From: Mesostigma viride
Taxonomy: Eukaryota > Streptophyta > Mesostigmatophyceae > Mesostigmatales > Mesostigmataceae
DNA: 64,000 nucleotides
NCBI GenBank assembly: GCA_009746045.1
Contig: RPFO01000774.1
Span: 308,001-372,000, forward strand
Direction: 5' to 3'
Positions 57,401 to 64,000 of this stretch are shown here, piece by piece; the stretch's first letter is position 1, and every line of letters starts with the position of its first letter. The translations under genes were made by a program, and so were the position numbers. The notes below the pieces were generated by a model that saw only the letters and a program-made list of their open reading frames with translations, searched no databases and was not told where the DNA came from.

Positions 57401-60400
57401 TCATATTGTCGGTGACCAGTTCGAATTTCACCGATTTGATGAGTGTGGTAAAGTGGTTCCCGTCCAGCACGAGAAAGCCGCAAATGGCTGGCGGCAACGG
57501 TGGCTTCTTCTCGAATGGAGCCATCTCCCAGGCGGACTTGCACAAACTGTCCAAAAGCGCGGCCTTTCTCACGTCCACGGGCTTAAGATCGTCCAGCAAA
57601 TCGGCCGTCCTGTCAGAACCGCGGTGGAAGCAGCTTCGGCCATTCCCTTGGCCGAGCTCGTTCGCAGGTAGATATCAATCTCTTTGTCAGTCATTGCGCG
57701 AGCGTAGCCAGCCTTCATTGTCCGTGCCCCCCCCATCTCCCCGAAGAGTTGCGCGAGCTGACGCTGGGTGCCTTCCTTTTTCATCCAGTCATGAAAAGTG
57801 TTGGGGCACCGGTCAGCCAAAAACTGGAACGAGTACCGCCACACAGGAATCACCAGCTTGTCGTGGCCGTAGTCGGACTCCGAGTTTGCAAAAATGGTGG
57901 CGTTCTGCTCGGCTCTAGACAGATGCAAGTCTCGTGCGAGGAGCTTCTGAGGCCCCACGAACAGGTTCCTTGTCCACACCCGATTTCGATGCACCAAGGC
58001 TTTGGACATCTCATCGAGGTCCCGAGGCTGAACGGCAAGCTGCTTCCGCAACCGTTTGCCCTTCGCGATCTCATCGTTCACATCCAGGATGTCATCATCA
58101 TCCTGCGACACCGGGGACTTCTCCCATTTCTCAAGCAGAGACACGGGAGCATCCGCAACCTCCACCTCCTTTCCTTTCCCCTTTCCCTTCAGCGCCTTCC
58201 CCTTGTAGGTCGCAAGTGCTTCGGAGAGTCCCTTCTGGTGTTCGTCGACGGCAGCAGTCCACGTACTATCTATTTTCATGTTCTCGCGGCGCGCGTGCTG
58301 GTCGAGGCTGATTGAGTACAGGATGGCCGCGTGGGTCGCCCTCTCGGCCTGCACGTACTGCGTTGATGCGAAAAAATCAGGAAAGCATAACCAAAAGGAA
58401 TAAAGTAAATGCCGATTGAGAAACGCCGGCCGTCGCAACCTACATGAAACCTGAACCTCAACATCAAAGCCCCCCTCACGACAGAGGTATACTTACCTCG
58501 TTCCCCTTAACAATGATATGAAAAAATCAGGAAAGCATAACCGAAAGGAATAAAGTAAATGTCACACTTGAGAAACGCCGGCCGTCGCAACCTAGATGAA
58601 ACCTAAACCTCAAGATCAGAGCCCCCCTCACAACAGAGGTACACTTGGCTCATTTCCCTCAACGATGCGAAATCAGGAAAGGAAGTAAGTGTTAGTCAAA
58701 AGGAAGTAAGTGTCACACTTGAGAAACGCCGGCCGTCGCAACCTACATGAAACTGGACCTCAAGAACAAAGCCCCCCTCACAACAGAGGTAGACTTACCT
58801 CATTCCCCTCAACCGCTGCTGCTTCAGCCGCTTTCTTCGACCCCTTCGCGATCTTCGGAGACTTGTCCCGGCGGGCATCGTGTTCCTTCAACATCTTGAT
58901 CAGAGTCTTGGCGTCCCATCGTCACCGTCTTCAGTTTACACTTCCTCTCCTTCCCTTTGCCCTCGAACAGGTTCTCCTGCATCCACTTTATCAAGGCCTT
59001 GGCGCTCGGGATCTCCTCAGGCTGTGTGGCGCCATCGGGCGCGCACGCATTCTTCACGATCAACTCAGCGACTTGATGGAGAGTCATCATCTGGTTCCGT
59101 ACCTCAGGTGGGGCTGTTTCCGTTCTCACCTCGGCCACAACCCACTTTGCCAACTTCTTCAGTTGATAAGCATCCGCTTGCTCCTTAAAGCGTGTCATTT
59201 TCGCAGTATCGCCGTCGCTTCCACCCGCGCCCTCTGACACAGGCTCACCGACAGCGATAGCCCCCTCTCCCTGGAGATTTGCCCCACCCTGACGACCGGC
59301 TTCCTGCAAGAACATTATCAACGGAAGATTTTTAATGTAAGAAAAGTGTAGAGAAACGCCGGCCGTCGTAACTCTGTCAATTGAGGACGAACCTAAACTT
59401 TCAATTTGTAAGTCAACGGTAACTTACCCTTCCCCCCTCTGCAGTGGAACCACCGTAAGATCCACTTCCCCTCCTGTCACCGCCCTCTTGCTGCTCGAAC
59501 GGACTTCCCTGTAAAAATAGCAAACGCGATTGTCCATTCACAAGAAAAAAATTACTACAAAAATAAACAAGGATATACGCACGCAAACCTTTTCAATACA
59601 AGTAAACCGGAGAGGAATCTGACGCACTCATGTACCTGGGTGCTTCCCGCCATTGAGCGGGCTTCTCTTGCACCAACATCCTCTTGCCGGCCCTGCGAAC
59701 ATTTCAACGGAAAGTAAAAATCCGCTTAGTTGTCGGAAATGACATGTCTGGCGAATATTGCAAAAAAATGCGTATTGTATTTCACGACATCAATTTAATG
59801 GGCGGAGACTTACGAAGATCGGCCCGCCACCTTCCAAATTGCCCAGCGTCATATCGAAAACATCGAGGACTTCCCCTCCATCGACCCCCTTCCCCCTTCC
59901 CCTCTGCCGCGGCGGGGGCATATCGCCCGTCGCGACCGGCTTGGAAGTCGCGGGGGGATCCCTTGCGGTTGAGGGCACTGCGGCCGACTCGTGCACACTC
60001 TCCCCCCTCTTTTGGGCTACTGCGGCAGGCGCGGCATGGGAGGGCGCGGCGGCTACTGTCTCTGGCGCATTCTGAGCCAACCGACGCAACCTTAGCTCCT
60101 GCTGGAGCAGGGTTTCGAAACGAGGCATGAATGTGCGCTTGGAGGTATAAGGCACCTTGGCGACTTCAGGTTTGTCATTAAGGATGTCTTGGTACAGCGC
60201 GAATTGCTGTTCACGAGTGCCATTCGCGAGTCGCTCAAACCGCTCAATCTGAATCCGCTTAACCGGATCGTCCACCATCTCAAGACCACCGTGGTACTCA
60301 TCCTTCCCAGTGACCGCGGCAAAGCTGACACCAGATTCCACCATTGGGGGCGGCGTGCCCTCCCTTGCACGCTTGTGAGGAGGCTGTTGTGGGGAGGCGC

Positions 60401-60488
60401 CTTGGGCCTGAACTGGTTGCCCTTCTGACCCTTCCCCCCTAGGGGGAGAGTCGCCGACCACCTGCGATGTAGGGCCGCCCTTTTCCAT
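48410..60488 (-). CDS. Large seven-exon gene, unknown function (about 1,958 residues)
   Basis: Exons: 60488-59814, 59692-59636, 59508-59428, 59303-58799, 58357-57172, 51924-49246 and 49104-48410. Every junction has GT (mostly GTAAGT/GTAAGC) and AG, and phases agree (0,0,0,0,0,1) once four single-base breaks in or beside homopolymers are allowed for, near 58910, 57615, 57235 and 49595. Residues about 650-800 include QKLLARDLHLSRAEQNATIF and GFLVLDGNHFTTLIKSV; the DGNHF turn recalls ParB-like DGxHR sites, but this is weak. Later parts hold a ~45-residue acidic tract (D/E-rich, 50260-50440), a 24-residue tandem repeat with GNAGGRICDEE, and a C-terminal region with WSSKWVDDVCINWQHKYPKK. No catalytic domain is certain; the acidic and basic tracts would suit a nuclear protein. 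A copia-type element lies antisense in intron 5. Confidence 0.7.
49705..50055 (-). repeat. 72-bp coding tandem repeat (24 residues, ~5 copies)
   Basis: The in-frame repeat in exon 6 encodes copies of SRPVxGNAGGRICDEEGDRQ plus four residues. On the plus strand the core CGCCCGCCGGCGTTTCC recurs at about 49790, 49862, 49934 and 50006, exactly 72 bp apart, with a diverged copy at 49717. The core is nearly the intronic palindromic motif found at 57.0-62.7 kb. Confidence 0.9.
51970..52713 (+). repeat. 5' LTR
   Basis: 744 bp, TG...CA ends. It differs from the 3' LTR at a T-run near 52048 (TGTTTTTATC against TGTTCTTTATC). Confidence 0.95.
52805..54873 (+). CDS. Gag-protease polyprotein of the copia-type element
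   Basis: From ATG 52805 with one apparent frame break in the T-run near 52940. The Gag region carries a UBN2-like core (QAWQCLMENYEQTRLTKSHR, KLHRLQKLPNETMQQLVRRA), a CCHC knuckle CSHCGLSNHKDKDCW near residue 245 and a protease active-site segment WVLDSAASSHMSPC (usual form D-S/T-G; here the glycine is alanine). A GAG-pre-integrase-like stretch follows to about 54120. The last ~250 residues (SLWSAGLPVAAMSKTLGFLP onward, proline- and serine-rich) match nothing in copia elements and may be captured or non-functional sequence where integrase would begin. Confidence 0.85.
54874..56210 (+). other. Non-coding interior of the copia-type element
   Basis: No open frame of note. This is where integrase and reverse transcriptase would lie in a complete element; no integrase zinc motif or YVDD motif was found. 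It is T-rich and ends in the polypurine tract. Confidence 0.7.
56211..56955 (+). repeat. 3' LTR
   Basis: 745 bp, near-identical to 51970-52713. The 78-codon frame present in both LTRs is not a gene. Confidence 0.95.
57007..57162 (-). repeat. Three spaced copies of the palindromic motif in intron 5
   Basis: 20-bp motifs at 57007-57026, 57074-57093 and 57143-57162 are embedded in ~68-bp repeats. On the transcript strand they read G(A/T)TGCGACCGCCGGCGTTTC. The copy at 57143 starts ten bases after the exon 5 donor. Confidence 0.85.
58358..58798 (-). repeat. Intron 4 built of three ~150-bp tandem units
   Basis: Units at about 58366-58513, 58514-58669 and 58670-58808 each contain a 5' splice-site-like end, a GAGGGGGGC block, the palindromic motif (58420, 58572, 58723) and an AAGTAA-rich stretch. 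The used donor is at 58798. The unit nearest exon 5 keeps a perfect GAGGTAAGTATACC copy; in the middle unit it is mutated to GAGCCAAGTGTACC. Confidence 0.85.
59353..59372 (-). repeat. Palindromic motif copy in intron 3
   Basis: Transcript strand GTTACGACGGCCGGCGTTTC, 56 bases downstream of the donor at 59427. Confidence 0.85.
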
Positions 60489-60650
60489 CTGCAACACAAA
60501 ACAAAAAAATTGGAAAAAACATACGAGTCAGCAGGAAGATGCGCCCCACGTCGCAACTCAATACAAAAAATGCATCATTATGTCAAGGTACAAACAACGT
60601 TATAATTCAGAATGAACAGAGATTCATAACAAGAGAACGACGCACTAAAA

Positions 60651-60670
60651 GATGCGACCGCCGTCGCAAC
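60651..60670 (-). repeat. Palindromic motif copy after the 60711 stop
   Basis: Transcript strand GTTGCGACGGCGGTCGCATC; forms a perfect 6-bp stem (TGCGAC/GTCGCA) with a 4-base loop. Lies 41 bases after a stop codon. Confidence 0.85.
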
Positions 60671-60710
60671 TTTCGTCAATTCACTCTCTATACAAACAAC
60701 TCTATGTCCC

Positions 60711-61445
60711 TCATAAAGAATCAATTGGCAAGGAAATGCAAAAAAATTCCGTTACCACCTCCGTCGACCCATAAGTGGTTCGCGAATGGGAAATCGCTGC
60801 TGATTTTCGGTCGAGCCCTTCACGGTATTTTCGAAATCTCGAGGCAAGGTTGCGCGGAAGAGGGCCCCCCTCAATCATGCGTGCGATCGGACTGGCCATG
60901 GAAACGGATACCTGGTTCCTGGACTGCCTTGCACGGTCAACCATCTTGAAACTTCCCCGGAGAAGGAAATCAGACGTCAGACGGTTGAATATGCGAACGT
61001 CAAGATTTGACCAACCCATCATCCATTCCACCACCTTCTCCGCGGCATCATGGAAGACCTGCCTCTCATCCGCCACTCCTCGAGACCCAAACACACAATC
61101 GGCCGTGTTATCGTCGTGCCTCTTAAGGCGAATGTTCACGTCCTCTTTGTCATCATCCATTTCCGACAGCCGAATTACAGCCCTTTTGGCTCCGTCCACT
61201 CCATCCTCAAGAAGGACGTCCATCTGCGCCCCTCCCACACAATTGTTGTCAACGTATTGTTGCAAATGACGGGAAATCATGTCCTTTCCAAAAGCTACGA
61301 TGTGTTCCCCACACAGACCCATGTCGGTAATTGACAGCTTTTTACATTTCCTATCCCGGCACTTCTTTTCGGGATCCTTCTCAAAAATCCGGAAAACAGC
61401 GTCCTGATATGGACGTCCCCTTATGTCGACCGTCAGACTGGACAT
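60711..61445 (-). CDS. Unknown protein with C-x4-C...C-x2-H cluster (244 residues)
   Basis: A single frame from ATG 61445, which directly follows TTTCGCAG. Residues 29-46 hold KCRDRKCKKLSITDMGLCGE and H, a possible zinc site C-x4-C-x9-C-x2-H. The middle is acidic (LSEMDDDKEDVNIRLKRHDD) and the C-terminus is basic. The next ORF upstream (61726-62591) has the same cluster at a similar place and a similar length, so the two look like diverged paralogues; I do not recognise the family. The cluster resembles the C-x4-C...C-x2-H units found in some plant proteins of unknown role. Confidence 0.6.
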   Translation of the reverse strand: MSSLTVDIRGRPYQDAVFRIFEKDPEKKCRDRKCKKLSITDMGLCGEHIVAFGKDMISRHLQQYVDNNCVGGAQMDVLLEDGVDGAKRAVIRLSEMDDDKEDVNIRLKRHDDNTADCVFGSRGVADERQVFHDAAEKVVEWMMGWSNLDVRIFNRLTSDFLLRGSFKMVDRARQSRNQVSVSMASPIARMIEGGPLPRNLASRFRKYREGLDRKSAAISHSRTTYGSTEVVTEFFCISLPIDSL

Positions 61446-61560
61446 CTGCGAAACCAGAACATACCGGCCGCGAGTAGTTTATATTATTAAAAAAAACTGG
61501 CATTTATTAAGTCATCTTCATCTATTTATGCGAGCTAAAATTTGAAGAAAATGCAACAAA

Positions 61561-61580
61561 GAAACGCCCTGGGGCGCAAC
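61561..61580 (-). repeat. Palindromic motif copy
   Basis: Transcript strand GTTGCGCCCCAGGGCGTTTC; lies between the 61726 stop and the next ORF. Confidence 0.85.
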
Positions 61581-61700
61581 TTCCTCAACAACCACTTTCT
61601 ACGTACAAACGAATGGCAATCACATCGACTACGATTGTCACTACATACGAATGTCCAGACAATATAATGTGTATGTAGAGGGGGGGCATTCAAGACCAGA

Positions 61701-61720
61701 GAAACGCCGGCGGGCGCAAC
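61701..61720 (-). repeat. Palindromic motif copy
   Basis: Transcript strand GTTGCGCCCGCCGGCGTTTC, beginning six bases after the stop codon at 61726-61728. Confidence 0.85.
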
Positions 61721-61725
61721 TCATA

Positions 61726-62591
61726 TCAATATAGACTGTCCCGCGACTCGTTCCACTCTCTGCAGGTTTTGCAACAACCGATCGAGCGAACTCTCGGAAC
61801 CTCTTTCGCCGCCATTTCATCGACACGAGCGAACATCTCTTCTTTGGCGGCCACCAACTTTGCCTCCTTGTTGCCGGTGTCAGGATAGATTTCGGACCTC
61901 CTCGTCTTCATCGGGGCCACTCTCTCCAAATACTCTGCACACAGAGAATCCTGCTCCTCCTCCACAATCGCCTTCACGCCGGATACAATCGCTTTGGCTT
62001 TTGTTTCCACGCGAAAATCGAACTCTCGTTGAGTTATCAGCGGAATGTCGGCGAGTGCAAAACACATACGCCGATAAAGTTCGCTTACATCCGTGTCACG
62101 CGAGTCGGCAAAAGGTGTCGTCATCAAAAAGCATCTCAAGCTACTCCAACCATTTTCTTGGGCGCCGGCAACGTAGCCTCCCTTTGCCAAGTCCGCACCT
62201 GTCGCGGAGTCTTTGACTATCCAATCTTCAAGGAAGTACTCGTCTCCCCTGGTGAAATCAAAATTTACACCCACGACCTCTCCGACAGTCATGTCCAGGC
62301 GAAGTCGCAGGGCCCCCCCGCCAATCCAGGTCCGAGGGCGCCCGCCATTCCAAGTCCGCGACTGAGGGCATTTTCGATGTGACGAGAATGTTCTTCGTGC
62401 TTTCGGCAATACAAGTCAAATCCGAGAGCGGTTTTCTTGCAAGTGGACACATCACACTTGCGCGGCGCCCCTATTGAGCGAGCAACACTCTGAATGACAG
62501 TGGCAACCGCTTGGTGTTGTTGAAGTCGTTGCCAATCCTCCATCAGGAGGTGACTAGACGAATCGGACGAATCTTCCGTCGAACCGGACAT
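61726..62591 (-). CDS. Unknown protein with C-x4-C...C-x2-H cluster (288 residues, one frame break)
   Basis: ATG 62591 directly follows GTCGCAG. Residues about 50-65 contain CDVSTCKKTALGFDLYCRKH, a potential zinc site. The frame breaks at a run of seven G near 62312; one more G would join it to the downstream frame containing LRLRLDMTVGEVVGVNFDFT and FALADIPLITQREFDF. The protein ends in a short Cys pair (CCKTCREW). Length with the repair is 288 residues. It is probably a paralogue of the 60711-61445 ORF. No known enzyme motif. Confidence 0.6.
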
Positions 62592-62702
62592 CTGCGACAA
62601 GTTACGATAACATACCGGCCCCGGAAAATAAAATTCAAAAAACGTTTTGAAATTTTTTTATTGTACTTGTTTATTAATACGAAGGTTTAAATTTGGCGCA
62701 AA

Positions 62703-62722
62703 GAAACGCCCCAAGGCGCAAC
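62703..62722 (-). repeat. Palindromic motif copy after the 62756 stop
   Basis: Transcript strand GTTGCGCCTTGGGGCGTTTC, 34 bases after a stop codon. Confidence 0.85.
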
Positions 62723-62755
62723 TTGTCGAACAGCAATATGGCGATAAAACATTAT

Positions 62756-63001
62756 CTATTCAATGTGCGATTGATGTGCTGAAACCTTCCAGACTTTGAC
62801 ACTGTCCGGTATCACCGGACTCGGACGAGGAGTCGAGTCGGAAGCGAGCCAGTAATCCTCGACTATTTTTTTGATGTACAATGGAAGACTCCTTCCATTA
62901 TGTCGAAGTGTGTCGGTCCTTTGCCTTTTGGCCAAACTCTCCTTAACCTCCACCATTTCCTGCGCGTAGGAGGAAAATGATACGTTATAAACATTAAACA
63001 T
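62756..63001 (-). CDS. Small unknown ORF or terminal exon (66-81 residues)
   Basis: Two readings are possible: an 81-residue ORF from ATG 63001, or a terminal exon starting at 62959 after a good acceptor (CTACGCGCAG) with MVEVKESLAKRQRTDTLRHN as its start. It ends PSPVIPDSVKVWKVSAHQSH plus IE. It is basic in its first half, and no domain is recognised. It lies 57 bases after the stop of the MYND gene. Confidence 0.4.
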   Translation of the reverse strand: MFNVYNVSFSSYAQEMVEVKESLAKRQRTDTLRHNGRSLPLYIKKIVEDYWLASDSTPRPSPVIPDSVKVWKVSAHQSHIE

Positions 63002-63057
63002 TAAACATTAAATATAACATCATATAAACAAGTTATTACTCTACATTTCAAGTTTTT

Positions 63058-63813
63058 CTAAGAGGCAGAGCCGTCGTGGAAGTTGAAGGAGAAGTCGACA
63101 TCAGACCCCATAGTTTTATCCAGTATCGTCGTCACGTTAACCCCCCACTTCACCCCTGCCAGCACCTCCCTCGCTTGCCTCAGACGTTCGCATCTATCCT
63201 TATGCCTACTCCAGTCCGCACGCTGGCACTCCTCACTGCAATATCTGGCATCCCTACATCCTCTACACCACTTGATATGAGGTCCTGTTTCGCACCCACA
63301 CCCCTCCTTGGAGCACTTTCGCGTACTACGCATGCGATCCCCATCCCTCACGATCGGGTCAGAGAGCAAGAAAAAGTTCATGTTGAGGGGTACTGCCCCT
63401 ACACATGCATCAGCCCTCACGCGCAGAGAATGCGTAACATTCGGGTAAAATGCGCGCCCGTAGGTGCACCCAAGCTGAGCCCCTTCCTCTTCCCCCAACT
63501 CTATCTTTGGCCCCTTTGTAATGAACGACACCAAAAGGCGGAACTCCGTCCTTGGGTCTATGGGCACTCTTAGATCCATCTGTGGTCTGAAAAAACCCTC
63601 TTGAATACAGAAGTTCATATCAGCTAGCTGGGCGTACATAATTCTCTCCATTTGGCTGAACGAATCAAACGCCAATAAAACGGCCAAGTGGCGGCCTGTC
63701 CTCTCCTGCGCGACTCGAACTTCCTCGAATATGACACGCGACAGAAAGCGAACTTGTTTGAAAACGTTTTGAAGGACGCTTCCGTAGACTTCATTCACGA
63801 TCTCGGACTCCAT
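63058..63813 (-). CDS. MYND zinc-finger protein (251 residues)
   Basis: A single frame from ATG 63813, immediately after a CTGAAAAAG sequence. Residues 1-160 form an unrecognised domain (FKQVRFLSRVIFEEVRVAQE, MNFCIQEGFFRPQMDLRVPI). Residues about 171-212 are a MYND finger: KCSKEGCGCETG, KWCRGCRDARYCSEECQRAD and WSRHKDRC, with all Cys/His ligands in order. MYND fingers bind short proline-containing peptides and serve in protein-protein contacts. There is no SET domain, so it is not a SMYD methyltransferase. The C-terminal 40 residues follow the finger directly. The downstream neighbours on the same strand are the unknown C-x4-C ORFs. Confidence 0.8.
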   Translation of the reverse strand: MESEIVNEVYGSVLQNVFKQVRFLSRVIFEEVRVAQERTGRHLAVLLAFDSFSQMERIMYAQLADMNFCIQEGFFRPQMDLRVPIDPRTEFRLLVSFITKGPKIELGEEEGAQLGCTYGRAFYPNVTHSLRVRADACVGAVPLNMNFFLLSDPIVRDGDRMRSTRKCSKEGCGCETGPHIKWCRGCRDARYCSEECQRADWSRHKDRCERLRQAREVLAGVKWGVNVTTILDKTMGSDVDFSFNFHDGSAS

Positions 63814-63881
63814 CTTTTTCAGGGAAAAAACGAACAAAAAAATTCATAAACATTAATTTATTATTTTATAATAACAAGTTA

Positions 63882-64000
63882 CTATTCCTCGGAATAGTTT
63901 TTTTTTATCCATTCCACAAACGCGTTTGTCACAAACACCTTCCATGCTTTCTCAAGAACTTGTCCCCCTGATGTTTTTGAGTATTCAAACTCGTCATCCG
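63882..64000 (-). CDS. C-terminus of a further unknown gene (cut by window edge)
   Basis: 38 codons ending TAG at 63882-63884 and running off the window. They include SGGQVLEKAWKVFVTNAFVE and WIKKNY. The stop lies only about 68 bases before the MYND start codon, on the same strand. Confidence 0.5.
   Translation of the reverse strand, partial: DDEFEYSKTSGGQVLEKAWKVFVTNAFVEWIKKNYSEE

Noticed and set aside
58900-58925. A 19-base intron (GTGACG...CAAG) to explain the exon 4 frame break
   Set aside because: Far too short for spliceosomal removal; an extra base in the neighbouring GGG run is simpler.

Overview
The window looks like nuclear DNA from a green-lineage (streptophyte) eukaryote, most likely a charophyte-grade alga; the species cannot be fixed from sequence alone. 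The best pointer is an intronless group-S-type bZIP gene (9079-9903) whose basic region and zipper read like plant S-group factors. Spliceosomal introns with GT-AG ends, LTR retrotransposons primed by initiator tRNA-Met and several non-LTR (LINE) families also show it is eukaryotic. About half the window is mobile or repetitive DNA.

Layout. 1-3.0 kb: overlapping LINE 3' remnants in both orientations. 3.0-8.8 kb: no supportable gene. 9.1-9.9 kb: the bZIP gene. 11.2-17.3 kb: LINE debris and two copies of a retroposon that carries only a LINE ORF1 (one complete, with an 11-bp target-site duplication). 18.5-24.9 kb: a minus-strand methyltransferase-like gene whose intron holds a 4.4-kb, 32-bp minisatellite. 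27.1-27.5 kb: a small two-exon RING protein. 28.6-31.1 kb: a plus-strand four-exon gene of unknown function. 33.0-36.6 kb: a LINE with N-terminal zinc fingers, reverse transcriptase and a C-terminal restriction-like nuclease region. 37.1-38.9 kb: a third, divergent ORF1-only retroposon. 39.3-47.4 kb: a LINE reverse-transcriptase gene split by a 7.3-kb LTR element with no recognisable pol genes. 48.4-60.5 kb: a seven-exon minus-strand gene (about 1,958 residues, unknown function) with a young copia-type Gag-protease element antisense in one intron. 60.7-64.0 kb: five closely spaced minus-strand ORFs, including a MYND-finger protein and two ORFs sharing a C-x4-C...C-x2-H cluster.

Three observations stand out. 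First, a 20-bp quasi-palindrome occurs eleven times between 57.0 and 62.7 kb, always in introns or just after stop codons, with paired changes that keep the stem; nearly the same core recurs inside a coding tandem repeat of the large gene. Second, tandem duplication of 5' splice-site regions recurs in three unrelated genes. Third, reading-frame breaks fall in or beside short homopolymer runs, so most of the apparently broken genes may be intact in the organism. I saw no operons, CRISPR arrays or rRNA genes. tRNA genes were not searched for systematically.
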